From Lachnospiraceae bacterium UBA3821 (GTDB taxonomy: Bacteria; Bacillota; Clostridia; Lachnospirales; Lachnospiraceae): a DNA stretch of 34,061 bases. The notes below the pieces were generated by a model, which was not told the DNA's origin, did no database searches, and saw only the letters and a program-made list of their open reading frames with translations. This document shows positions 10,001 through 16,744 of the stretch, in pieces (position 1 is the stretch's first letter; every line of letters starts with the position of its first letter). The stretch is from contig DFDT01000150.1 of NCBI GenBank assembly GCA_002368865.1, forward strand, positions 1-34,061, read 5' to 3'. The translations under genes and the position numbers were made by a program.

Positions 10001-10201
10001 ACTCTGTACAATGGCGTTCGCCTCTGAGGTAGGCAGACCGTTGGCGGAATCGTAGAGGATTGCCGTATAGTCTGTACCTTTCCCCAGAATGTCCCTGCGG
10101 CTGGTCCCCGCCGCCTGCGTCCGAAAAGAGAACGCATTGACGGAGGTGACTGCGAGTGCAAATGCCAACAGGAGAGCAAATAATTCTTTTGTTTTTTTCA
10201 T
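7076..10201 (-). CDS. Membrane sensor: extracytoplasmic beta-propeller, Y_Y_Y domain and HD-GYP output
   Basis: 1041 residues. A signal or anchor segment (about 1-31) is followed by a long outside region of repeated propeller strands, for example DGFIWLGGYSGLILYDG, KDRIWIGTNENGICYYD and EGNIWFTSTRQGVLKL (about 50-620). This is the two-component regulator propeller type. A Y_Y_Y domain (about 685-750) precedes one membrane segment (about 758-778). The inside part is an HD-GYP domain (about 815-995): RGHSFRV, HDIGKL with His855/Asp856, HHERMDGKGYP with GYP at 916-918, and VADTFDAM. HD-GYP proteins degrade cyclic di-GMP (or related cyclic dinucleotides), so a bound outside ligand may tune the messenger. 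The last 45 residues are acidic and low in complexity. It lies directly upstream of the YfcC carrier. Confidence 0.9.
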   Translation of the reverse strand: MKKTKELFALLLAFALAVTSVNAFSFRTQAAGTSRRDILGKGTDYTAILYDSANGLPTSEANAIVQSADGFIWLGGYSGLILYDGSNFQRFDSSSGISSVFSLFVDSKDRIWIGTNENGICYYDHGEIKNYGRVEGMKSYSIRCITEDPDGNIIVATTQGLVYIGSDMEIHIIDDPQVNLEYITELQRDSTGKIYGLTLNGAVFEIEKLRISAFYHPEKFGSDPVNTIYPNPDDANIMYMGTTDSEFLTVDISRDMTVTKRQDTGSLKNLNAILKINNRLWMSATNGIGYFDEFGRFQELSDVPMNNSIGNIMTDHEGNIWFTSTRQGVLKLVPDRFTDISKFAGLNSMVVNSTCINNGLLYLGTDKGLTILDNTSLEPVTNELSEMLAGIRIRCIKNDSRGNIWFCTHGEYGLVCYCPGDGSIFTYNESNGLNSSGRVRAMMECSDGSIAATTSNGLFLVKNGEVTAHYGQENGISTTEILSVEEGPDHKLYLGSDGDGIYVIDGNKVSRIGHEDGLTSEVVMRIKWDAEREVFWLITSNSIQYMKDGSLTAVDNFPYSNNYDIYFNDHGGAWILSSNGIYITTVAELLANQDIEYSFYNIRSGLPYIATGNSRSYLDEKGNLYISGTTGVCKVDINANDNFSRDVKLAIPCVELDGKRIFFDPGSTVSIPAGSKRLTINAYALTYGLSNPRISYYLENFDKSPIHTTKQEMQPVVYTNLDGGRYVFHLDVIDDETGQIEKSILLPIVKENSPYESMLFWIILMVACILCITFIIWRHFQKKNEALLEKQAEDLEYINQIMHTFAKCIDMRDTMNRGHSFRVAYYTKLLATKLADKRGYTDEQINDFYNTALLHDIGKLSIPDAILNKPERLNDEEYVIMKSHAAKGQELLESIDVVQDLAVGAGCHHERMDGKGYPNGLKGEDIPEVARVIAVADTFDAMYSTRPYRKQMLLSDVLDEIRRIRGTQLEPEVVDALLELAEENELDKEKVDAAVAAIGTATMQSVPESSDADAAKDEQARKSEEFQKSLGLHNPESQENK

Positions 10202-10263
10202 TTTGTCCGATGCCTCATTTCTAAAATTCTTTTTAGGAAACTGTTTCAGAATCTATCACACCA

Positions 10264-10272
10264 ATAATACCA
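10264..10272 (-). promoter_or_regulatory. Possible extended -10 promoter for the HD-GYP sensor gene
   Basis: TGGTATTAT on the minus strand, about 63 bases upstream of the start codon; no convincing -35 box. A small palindrome, GAAAC-T-GTTTC at 10237-10247, lies between this element and the gene and could be a regulator site in the leader. Confidence 0.3.
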
Positions 10273-10343
10273 TACCACAAATAATGGAAAAATGACAGAT
10301 ATGATTAAATTTGTCAATTATGTCAAAAATATTCAATGAAAAG

Positions 10344-10372
10344 TTGTAATTTCATCAAAGTCAAGATATAAT
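10344..10372 (+). promoter_or_regulatory. Sigma-A-type promoter for the DUF4143-type ATPase gene
   Basis: TTGTAA (10344-10349), 17-base spacer, TATAAT (10367-10372). Transcription would start near 10379, leaving a leader of about 47 bases. Confidence 0.65.
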
Positions 10373-10385
10373 AGATTTGATGAAA
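10350..10385. repeat. Inverted repeat flanking the -10 box (candidate operator)
   Basis: TTTCATCAAA (10350-10359) and TTTGATGAAA (10376-10385) are perfect 10-base inverted copies with 16 bases between them. One arm lies in the promoter spacer and the other at the likely transcription start. A repressor bound to both would cover the promoter. As RNA it could not form fully, because the left arm is not transcribed from this promoter. Confidence 0.55.
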
Positions 10386-10425
10386 AGTGTCTTAAATGTC
10401 AAAAAAAATCAATGAAGGGGCTTTT

Positions 10426-11679
10426 ATGAATATAAAAAGAGATAAGTATTTGAATGATTTAATCAATAGAATGCATAACGGTATGATCAAAGTGGTAACC
10501 GGAATCAGAAGGTGCGGAAAATCGTATTTGATTTTTAAAATCTTTAGAGGTTATTTATTGGAACAGGGAGTTGATGAAGAGCATATTGTTTCAATTGAAT
10601 TGGATCAAAGAAAGAATAAGAAGTATCGGGATCCGGACGTTATTTTAGAGTATATTGAGTCTTGTGTGGCAGATGGCGGGCAGTATTATATACTGTTGGA
10701 TGAGGTGCAGCTATTAGAAGATTTTGAGGAAGTTTTGAATTCGCTGCTTCATATCGAAAATGTGGATGTGTATGTAACGGGAAGCAATTCCCGATTTTTG
10801 TCAAAGGATGTTATTACGGAATTTCGGGGGAGAGGTGATGAGATTCACATTTACCCGTTAACCTTTAAGGAGTTTATGCAGGTTTATGACAAAGATGTGT
10901 ATCACGGATGGGCGGAGTATGTTATATATGGTGGATTGCCGCTTACTGTAACGATGAAGACGGAAGAACAGAAGATAGATTATCTAACCAGATTGTTTGA
11001 AGAAACTTATTTAAGAGATATTATTGAAAGGTATCATATTGAAAAAACACAGGAATTGGAGGATCTGGTAAATGTTTTGGCGTCTGCGATAGGGTCACTT
11101 ACCAATGTCGCGAAAATTGAAGCGACTTTTAAGAGTGTAATTCATTCAAACATTAGCGCTAATACGATTAGACAGTATATCGGATATTTGGAAGATGCAT
11201 TTATCATCAATAAGGCGAATCGATATGACGTAAAGGGGAGAAAGTATATCGGCACCCCGATGAAGTATTATTTCGAGGATGTAGGACTTAGAAATGCAAG
11301 GCTTGGCTTTAGGCAAACTGAAGAAACACATATTATGGAAAATATTATCTACAACGAATTGCGAAGCCGGGGCTATTCCGTAGACGTAGGAGTTGTAGAA
11401 AAAAGAGGCTTGGATCAAAGCGGAAAACAAAAGAGAACTTATCTGGAAATTGATTTTATAGCAAATTTAGGCAGCAAGCGTTATTATATCCAGTCCGCTT
11501 TCAGTATGCCTACGGAAGAGAAACAAATGCAGGAAAAAGCCTCGTTGATACATGTAAATGACTCTTTTAAGAAAATAATTCTTGTAAAGGATATTATGAA
11601 CGTAACGAGGGATGAGAATGGAATTACAACTATGAGTGTTTATGACTTTCTGCTAAGGGAGAATAGTTTAGAATTGTAA
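10426..11679 (+). CDS. AAA ATPase with C-terminal DUF4143 domain
   Basis: 417 residues from ATG 10426, chosen because GAAGGGG lies just upstream; an ATG ten codons earlier has no such site. Residues 20-130 are an ATPase: Walker A GIRRCGKS (26-33), Walker B ILLDEVQ with Asp92/Glu93, then YVTGSNSRFLS. Residues about 180-350 are DUF4143, a domain with a restriction-nuclease-like fold; here the acid core is EIDFI (Asp343), followed by YYIQ (Gln356). The family is common and often mobile in bacteria and archaea, and its role is poorly known. GC content is clearly lower than in the flanking genes, which suggests transfer. It is the first gene of the accessory island and has its own promoter with repeats. 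Confidence 0.85.
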   Translation: MNIKRDKYLNDLINRMHNGMIKVVTGIRRCGKSYLIFKIFRGYLLEQGVDEEHIVSIELDQRKNKKYRDPDVILEYIESCVADGGQYYILLDEVQLLEDFEEVLNSLLHIENVDVYVTGSNSRFLSKDVITEFRGRGDEIHIYPLTFKEFMQVYDKDVYHGWAEYVIYGGLPLTVTMKTEEQKIDYLTRLFEETYLRDIIERYHIEKTQELEDLVNVLASAIGSLTNVAKIEATFKSVIHSNISANTIRQYIGYLEDAFIINKANRYDVKGRKYIGTPMKYYFEDVGLRNARLGFRQTEETHIMENIIYNELRSRGYSVDVGVVEKRGLDQSGKQKRTYLEIDFIANLGSKRYYIQSAFSMPTEEKQMQEKASLIHVNDSFKKIILVKDIMNVTRDENGITTMSVYDFLLRENSLEL

Positions 11680-11716
11680 GGCGTCTGAGAGCAATTCAGC
11701 TATTCGGGAGGTGCTT

Positions 11717-12034
11717 ATGGGGACGGACGCAGGCAGAAAACGCAGTATTCTGTTCTGTCTGGACTATTTCATGGACGCGTATTATGGCGAAGATATTTCT
11801 GAAATTCACGATGAGTTGGTTGAACTGCTGGAGGAAGTGATTGTATCACCCAATGAGGATACCGTCATTGAGGATGCGCTGGATTTATTGATGAGTTATG
11901 AATGGCCACCCTTCCCTGTTCTTGAGAAGAATATTGATGTCATAGCGCCTCAGCATAAGCCAAGTGTGCTGTATCTTTTGAATCTCAAGGATCAGTTTAT
12001 GAAGGAAATCAGCTATGAGCGGCACAATAAATGA
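11717..12034 (+). CDS. Small acidic protein of unknown function
   Basis: 105 residues from ATG 11717, where GGGAGG sits five bases upstream; the in-frame GTG at 11711 is part of that ribosome site. It is mostly helical and acidic (DISEIHDELVELLEEVI, EDTVIEDALDLLMSY), followed by EWPPFPVLEKNIDVIAPQ. There are no membrane segments, signal peptide or cysteine clusters. It follows the DUF4143 ATPase by 37 bases without a terminator, so it may be co-expressed. Its shape (small, acidic, soluble) fits immunity-type or adaptor proteins, but no family was recognised. Confidence 0.6.
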   Translation: MGTDAGRKRSILFCLDYFMDAYYGEDISEIHDELVELLEEVIVSPNEDTVIEDALDLLMSYEWPPFPVLEKNIDVIAPQHKPSVLYLLNLKDQFMKEISYERHNK

Positions 12035-12197
12035 AATTGTATTATAAGTGGATGGAGATTTTCAATTGTTATATGGGGCAGCCGGTAAGGAGGCATTTCG
12101 GCGAATTACCAGTAAACTCAATGGCATAGGGGAGAAGATATAGTTTATAAACCTTGTCTTTTTAATATAAAAATGAGAAGATAAAGACAAAAAATAA

Positions 12198-12226
12198 TTG
12201 ACTTTAGTCTTAAAACAGCCCATAAT
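12198..12226 (+). promoter_or_regulatory. Sigma-A-type promoter for the second ATPase gene
   Basis: TTGACT (12198-12203), 17-base spacer, CATAAT (12221-12226). Transcription would begin near 12233, about 24 bases before the ATG at 12257. The rest of the gap (12035-12197) shows only a weak 8-base inverted repeat (12154-12161 with 12183-12190) and no convincing gene. Confidence 0.6.
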
Positions 12227-12256
12227 CGAAGAAAAAGATTAAAAATGGAGGCTGCG

Positions 12257-13678
12257 ATGGAAAACATCATTGGTCGCGAAAAGGAGATAAGGAGACTGGA
12301 CAGAGCACTGGAAGAAAAAGAAGCCCAATTGATCATTGTTTATGGCAGGAGAAGAGTTGGAAAGACTTTTCTGGTCAATGAGTATTTCAAAGGGGGCTTT
12401 TCTTTTAAATTTACAGGTTCTTTTAACCAATCCACATCGGAACAGCTTAGGAATTTTTGGTATGAAATAAATCGCGCAGCGAAAAAGGATCTTCCGCTCC
12501 CAAAGAATTGGACGGAGGCTTTTTCTATGCTGCGTGATTATTTGGAAACTTGCAGCACGGGAGAAAAGCAGGTGGTTTTCTTTGATGAAATGCCATGGAT
12601 GGATCGGCAGAAATCCGGTTTTTTGCCTGCATTTGAGTGGTTCTGGAATTCCTGGGGGAGTACGAGGAAAGATCTTGTTTTTGTGGTATGTGGTTCGGCA
12701 ACCTCATGGATGACGGAAAAGATAGATCACAATAAAGGAGGTCTCTTCAACAGGCAGACCTGCAGGCTGTTTTTGGAACCGTTTAATCTGTATGAAACGG
12801 AGCAGTTTTTAAACGCAAGGGACATCTATTGGTCCAGATATGATATTGTGCAGTGTTACATGATTATGGGAGGCATTCCCTATTATTTGAAACTTTTAAA
12901 TAAAAACGCATCATTGAATGAAAACATTGACATGCTTTTTTTCAGAAAAAGAGGAGAATTGTGGGATGAGTTTGACCATTTGTATTACACGTTATTCACG
13001 AACGGAGCGCAATATATAAAGATTGTGAAAGCATTAAGCAAAAAGAAGGCAGGACTAACATGGGCAGAGATCATAGGCAAAACAGGATTGCCGGGGAATG
13101 GTGCGCTCACAAAGATGCTGGCTAATCTGGAAAACTCCGGATTTATCAGGTCTAATGATTATTTCGGTCATAAAAAACGCGAGAAGACATATCAGCTTTC
13201 TGATTATTTTACCATATTTTACTTTCAGTTTATACAGGATAACAATGGGAAGGATGAACACTTTTGGAGTAATATGACAGATAATCCGGCGCGGTTGGCT
13301 TGGGCAGGACTTGCTTATGAACGGGTCTGCAAAGATCATCTTGCGCAGATCAAGAGAAAACTGGGTATATCTGGCGTGATGACGGAAGTCTCTGCCTGGC
13401 AGAAAGCCGGAAATGAAGAGGAAGAAGGCGCACAGATAGATCTTGTGATCAGTAGGCGGGATAGGGTGATCAATCTGTGTGAAATAAAATTTGTGTCCGG
13501 AGAGTATGAGATCAGTAAAGAATATGACCTTAGATTAAAAAACAAGGTCAGGCTTTTTGTGGAAACAACAAAAACAAATTACACCATTCAGACCACGATG
13601 ATCACCACATATGGGGTAAAGAAGAATAAGTATAGTAATTTTGTGAGTAAGGAAGTGGATATGGACGATCTGTTTTGA
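12257..13678 (+). CDS. AAA ATPase with C-terminal PD-(D/E)XK-like (DUF234-type) domain
   Basis: 473 residues. ATG 12257 is preferred because GGAGG is five bases upstream and overlaps the earlier in-frame ATG at 12245. Walker A is GRRRVGKT (30-37) and Walker B is VVFFDEM (Asp110/Glu111), followed by VVCGSATSWM. A winged-helix-like middle (about 255-310) is followed by a C-terminal nuclease-fold core: IDLVI with Asp395 and CEIKF with Glu409-x-Lys411, a D...ExK pattern that could be catalytic. This is the archaeal-type ATPase_2/DUF234 family, distinct from but similar in design to the ATPase at 10426. It is low in GC like that gene. The role is unknown; defence, toxin-antitoxin or mobile-element upkeep have all been suggested for such ATPases. 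Confidence 0.85.
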   Translation: MENIIGREKEIRRLDRALEEKEAQLIIVYGRRRVGKTFLVNEYFKGGFSFKFTGSFNQSTSEQLRNFWYEINRAAKKDLPLPKNWTEAFSMLRDYLETCSTGEKQVVFFDEMPWMDRQKSGFLPAFEWFWNSWGSTRKDLVFVVCGSATSWMTEKIDHNKGGLFNRQTCRLFLEPFNLYETEQFLNARDIYWSRYDIVQCYMIMGGIPYYLKLLNKNASLNENIDMLFFRKRGELWDEFDHLYYTLFTNGAQYIKIVKALSKKKAGLTWAEIIGKTGLPGNGALTKMLANLENSGFIRSNDYFGHKKREKTYQLSDYFTIFYFQFIQDNNGKDEHFWSNMTDNPARLAWAGLAYERVCKDHLAQIKRKLGISGVMTEVSAWQKAGNEEEEGAQIDLVISRRDRVINLCEIKFVSGEYEISKEYDLRLKNKVRLFVETTKTNYTIQTTMITTYGVKKNKYSNFVSKEVDMDDLF

Positions 13679-13778
13679 AAATCCCAGAGAGGAAACGTAT
13701 GATTTTAATGTGGGAAGCATGGAGTAGGATGTTTGTGGCGGAGTTAGGATAAATCTCGGACAGGAAGTGAAACAGAAA

Positions 13779-15122
13779 ATGGGACAGCAAGACTTCATAC
13801 AAGAATTAAAATACTGGATGGAAAAGGCGAGGGAGGCTGACCCGAAATTTCAGGTGTTTGGTTCAGAAACACATAAGTATCGGTTTGAAAAACCAGTGTC
13901 TTTAGAAAAGGTGCGAGCGTTTGAGGAGAAGCACCGGATGAAGCTGCCGGAGAATTATGTACGTGTTTTGACGGAGTTGGGAAATGGCGGCGCAGGACCA
14001 TATTATGGTCTCCATTCACTGGAGAAGCTTTATGGTGTAGGGTATACAGATGAATTTTGGGGTGACGCGGAGGAGACTTTTATTGATGCATCCCTGACGC
14101 TGGAAGCCTGGAAAGCCTGGAATGAGATGATGCGGAAGCTGGATCTGGAAGCGGATGATGCCGTTTATGAGAATATGGTGGAAAAGGTTGCGGCGAATGC
14201 ATTGGTGATCGGCACGCAGGGATGTACCTATGATTGTCTTTTGATGTGCGGTGGCAGTGAGCAGGGGAAGATTGTGTATTTTGATGAAAATCTGGAGGAG
14301 GATGCGAAGCCCATATTCACGCACATGACCTTTGAGGAATGGATGTTGGGATTTTTTAAAGAGGTGGCGGCAGGCAATGATGTGGGGCAGTATGGGTGTA
14401 TCCGTCTGGGGACAGAGTCGGAGATGATCGAGGAATATGAGAGGGAGTCGCAGCAAGGCATTCATGGCAGACGGGATGAAGCGGTTGCTTCCCTGTATCG
14501 CTTTGCGGAGCTTTCACCTGATACTATCAAGCGGTTGGTGGCAGGGGTGGATGATGAGGCGGCGGGTATTGTGATGAGCCTGCTTTTTAAGTTTGATGTG
14601 GGTGAAGCGCTGAAGATGTTTGATGCTTATTTTTATGGGGAGCATCCGGAGATTGCGGTACAGGTGTGCAGATGGATGCCGGAGAAGGAAAAGGAACGGT
14701 ATTATCTCAGGGCGGTAGAACTATTGAATACGCCGGAATTTGCGGGGCGGCTGATCTGGAACGGGGCGTTTCAGAAGGAGGAGCCTTGTGCGGAAAGAAT
14801 GCTCTTTTTCCTGGATGATTGCAGGTGCAAGCGGGCGGCGGATATCGTGAATTATGCGCTCGCCGCGGAGACACCGAAGGAGTGCAGGAGAACGGCAATC
14901 TTTGTGATGAGCCATTGTGCGGATATTGCAGACTTTAAGGCGGAGATGGCGGCGTGGATGCGGGACGAGGACTACTGGATCGCGCACGCGGCGCTGCAAG
15001 GTTCCATCGATGCGAAGTTGAAGGGAAAAGTGATACGGGAGACCTATCGGTGGATGCGGAAGCGTTATAAAGATGATTCCACTATGCAGGCGAATCTGGC
15101 GCATGTGGCGTGGGTCATTTAA
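13779..15122 (+). CDS. SMI1/KNR4 (SUKH) family protein with long helical-repeat tail
   Basis: 447 residues from ATG 13779, about 11 bases after AGGAAG; a GTG at 13767 lies within that site. Residues about 25-190 are a SUKH domain: VSLEKVRAFEEKHRMKLPENYVRVLTELGNGG is its signature start, and FEEWMLGFFKE its end. SUKH proteins are typical immunity proteins against secreted polymorphic toxins. Residues about 215-447 are alpha-helical with HEAT-like character (ELSPDTIKRLVAGVDDEAAGIVMSLL, KRAADIVNYALAAETPKECRRTAIFVMSHC), possibly a protein-binding surface. The gap 13679-13778 holds only a 17-codon open frame (13699-13752) of doubtful meaning. It stands 35 bases from the NADAR gene, so the two are likely co-transcribed. 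Confidence 0.82.
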   Translation: MGQQDFIQELKYWMEKAREADPKFQVFGSETHKYRFEKPVSLEKVRAFEEKHRMKLPENYVRVLTELGNGGAGPYYGLHSLEKLYGVGYTDEFWGDAEETFIDASLTLEAWKAWNEMMRKLDLEADDAVYENMVEKVAANALVIGTQGCTYDCLLMCGGSEQGKIVYFDENLEEDAKPIFTHMTFEEWMLGFFKEVAAGNDVGQYGCIRLGTESEMIEEYERESQQGIHGRRDEAVASLYRFAELSPDTIKRLVAGVDDEAAGIVMSLLFKFDVGEALKMFDAYFYGEHPEIAVQVCRWMPEKEKERYYLRAVELLNTPEFAGRLIWNGAFQKEEPCAERMLFFLDDCRCKRAADIVNYALAAETPKECRRTAIFVMSHCADIADFKAEMAAWMRDEDYWIAHAALQGSIDAKLKGKVIRETYRWMRKRYKDDSTMQANLAHVAWVI

Positions 15123-15157
15123 AAGATTTCGGAGAAAAATAAAGGAGTATGTAGGAC

Positions 15158-16021
15158 ATGGGAGAATCAAATAGGCTTGGGCTTATGCCGCCGCCATGGC
15201 TGGCTTACCCGCAGATTGAGAGGTACTCGATCGGATGGCGGATGGGGGCCGGCGAGGAGTATATAAACCGATTTGGGGAGTGGTGGGTAACGCTTTCCGC
15301 AGAGAGAAAGGAGAAGTATCAGACTTTATTTCCGGAGCCTGTCACATGGCAGGGATGGTGGCGGAGTGAGGATACGTGTACGCGATTTCAGTATGGGGAA
15401 TATGCGATAGAGCTGTGGCAGCCGCAGGGGTTGCCGAAATATTCCAACGAGTGGCTGCGGCAGCAGGCTGCGGAGGGAAAGGCACGGGAGTTGTGTATGT
15501 TTTGGATGCCCGAACCGGCGAGCGGTGTGGATAAAAGTTGTTTTAGTCAGTGGTGGATGGGCGAGTTCTGGTCTGTGATAGATACCTTTTGCTGTGCGGA
15601 GCAGTTTATGACGGCGCAGATGACGAAGCTCTTCGGAGATACTGAGGCCCAGAAAGCGGTTATGGAATGTGATGACCCAAAGTGGATGAAACCCATAGGG
15701 CATAGGGTGAAGGATTTTGATCAGGGAATCTGGGATATGGTGAAGTATTCTGTGGTGGTCAACGGCAACTGGTATAAATTCAGTCAGAACCGTGCGCTCA
15801 GAGATTTTCTGCTTTCCACGGGGGACAGTGTGCTGGTGTATGCCAGTCCTTATGATGAAACATGGGGGATTATGCTTTCGGAAGAGGACGAGGAGGCGCA
15901 GGACCCGGCGAACTGGCAGGGACAGAATCTGCTGGGATATGCTTTGATGGAGGTGCGGGACGAGCTGCGTCGGGTGACGCAGAATGAGGCGCTGTGCGAT
16001 TTCAGCAAGGTGGAACAATAG
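15158..16021 (+). CDS. NADAR-domain protein (YbiA-like) with an unknown N-terminal domain
   Basis: 287 residues from ATG 15158, behind AAAGGAG. Residues about 120-277 match the NADAR (DUF1768/YbiA) fold: AEQFMTAQMTKLFGD, GHRVKDFDQGIWDMVKYSVV, KFSQNRALRDFLLSTGD, VYASPYDETWGIMLS and WQGQNLLGYALMEVRDELR. NADAR enzymes are N-glycosidases; members act on riboflavin intermediates or remove ADP-ribose from guanine bases. The first 110 residues, rich in tryptophan (GEWWVTLSAERKEKYQTLFPEP, GWWRS), form an extra domain that was not recognised. A place next to a SUKH immunity-type gene suggests a role in reversing an ADP-ribosylating toxin rather than in riboflavin synthesis. That role is inference. Confidence 0.75.
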   Translation: MGESNRLGLMPPPWLAYPQIERYSIGWRMGAGEEYINRFGEWWVTLSAERKEKYQTLFPEPVTWQGWWRSEDTCTRFQYGEYAIELWQPQGLPKYSNEWLRQQAAEGKARELCMFWMPEPASGVDKSCFSQWWMGEFWSVIDTFCCAEQFMTAQMTKLFGDTEAQKAVMECDDPKWMKPIGHRVKDFDQGIWDMVKYSVVVNGNWYKFSQNRALRDFLLSTGDSVLVYASPYDETWGIMLSEEDEEAQDPANWQGQNLLGYALMEVRDELRRVTQNEALCDFSKVEQ

Positions 16022-16126
16022 TAGTGTAGGATGAACTGGGGGAAAGGTTGATGTTTAAGTTGGGCGCGTAATTTAGCCCGCGCCAAAGAGAAAGTTGAGT
16101 TGAATGGATCGTGAGGGGAGATACAG

Positions 16127-16186
16127 ATGGACGTTTATAACAGAGAATATTATTAGGATATAGATTACAAGCCGGAGCTATTTTAT
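16127..16186 (+). other. Interrupted 5' coding segment: good ribosome site and ATG, then in-frame TAG
   Basis: GAGGGGAG sits six bases before ATG 16127. The frame reads nine codons (MDVYNREYY), meets TAG at 16154-16156, then continues as coding-like DIDYKPELFYVIFGV into the next feature in the same frame. The ribosome site and the coding-like sequence on both sides of the TAG suggest that the original gene began here and gained a nonsense mutation. Confidence 0.6.
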
Positions 16187-16744
16187 GTGATATTCGGTGT
16201 GTCAGGCAGCGGGGAATTGGAGGTGTCGCGGGAGAGGCATCGTGTGGACGAGTTCCCGGAAGGATTGGAGCTGCAGTTGCTTGATCGGGAGAAGGACGGC
16301 GCATACATGGGCGAATTAGTGGGAGGCACTATCGGTCAAGTGTTGCAGAGAAATCATGCAGCAGCTTATGGGAGATGTGTGGAGACAGAGCAATGGGCAG
16401 TGATCAGGGGGCAGGTACAGCGGGATGATACGCTGGATTATCTGCGGAATGTGATTGGGTTTGTGCAGGCTTTTGTGGATCAGGGCGCCGTGGTGGTAAT
16501 GGATGTCATGACGATTTCTCTGATGAGTGCAGAGGAGTGGACGGGTAAGATTTTCGAGCCGGAGTTCAATCCGTGGAAGCATGTGACAATCCTGATCTCG
16601 GAGGAGGCGGATGGAAGCCGTTGGCTGCACACGCAGAGTGGGCAAGCGTTTGTGGTGAGACCGGAGTTCATAGAGGATTTTGAGAATTTTGATTTTAACA
16701 ATGCGTACTATGAGGCGGAGATATTGGGGGAGGAAACGGAATAA
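16187..16744 (+). CDS. Unknown protein; true 5' end probably lost to an in-frame TAG
   Basis: 185 residues if translation begins at GTG 16187 (GGAG lies nine bases upstream, a weak site). The likely ancestral start is ATG 16127, which is cut by TAG at 16154-16156. Visible features are a central stretch AVVVMDVMTISLMSAEEW, then HVTILISEEADGSRWLHTQSG, and an acidic tail. There are no membrane segments or signal peptide. It was not assigned to a family; the style is that of small soluble proteins in immunity clusters. Its TAA stop overlaps the next ATG by one base (TAATG), which couples it to the hydrolase. It may be a pseudogene, may be made from the internal start, or the TAG may be a sequencing error. 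Confidence 0.5.
   Translation: MIFGVSGSGELEVSRERHRVDEFPEGLELQLLDREKDGAYMGELVGGTIGQVLQRNHAAAYGRCVETEQWAVIRGQVQRDDTLDYLRNVIGFVQAFVDQGAVVVMDVMTISLMSAEEWTGKIFEPEFNPWKHVTILISEEADGSRWLHTQSGQAFVVRPEFIEDFENFDFNNAYYEAEILGEETE

Larger units (their letters stand above)
10320..10416. repeat. 21-base direct repeats bracketing the ATPase promoter
   Basis: Positions 10320-10340 and 10396-10416 match at 19 of 21 bases (ATGTCAAAAA..., ending TCAATGAA). They lie 76 bases apart and enclose the -35 and -10 boxes plus an inverted repeat. The right copy ends about 10 bases before the ATG at 10426. They could be regulator sites, or the scar of a duplication or insertion at the edge of the island. Confidence 0.55.

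Noticed and set aside
12052..12129. 25-codon open frame between the small acidic protein and the second ATPase
   Set aside because: No convincing ribosome site and no likeness to neighbours; a gene remnant cannot be shown.
12154..12190. Inverted repeat TTGTCTTT/AAAGACAA before the second ATPase
   Set aside because: Only 8 AT-rich pairs with a 21-base loop and no T tract; too weak to call a terminator or operator.
13699..13752. 17-codon open frame with a ribosome-like site before the SUKH gene
   Set aside because: Too short and without attenuator structure or likeness to known leader peptides.
16054..16086. GC-rich partial hairpin (GGGCGCG near CGCGCC) between the NADAR gene and the next gene
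   Set aside because: Pairing needs a bulge and no T tract follows; the genes around it appear to be one transcript.
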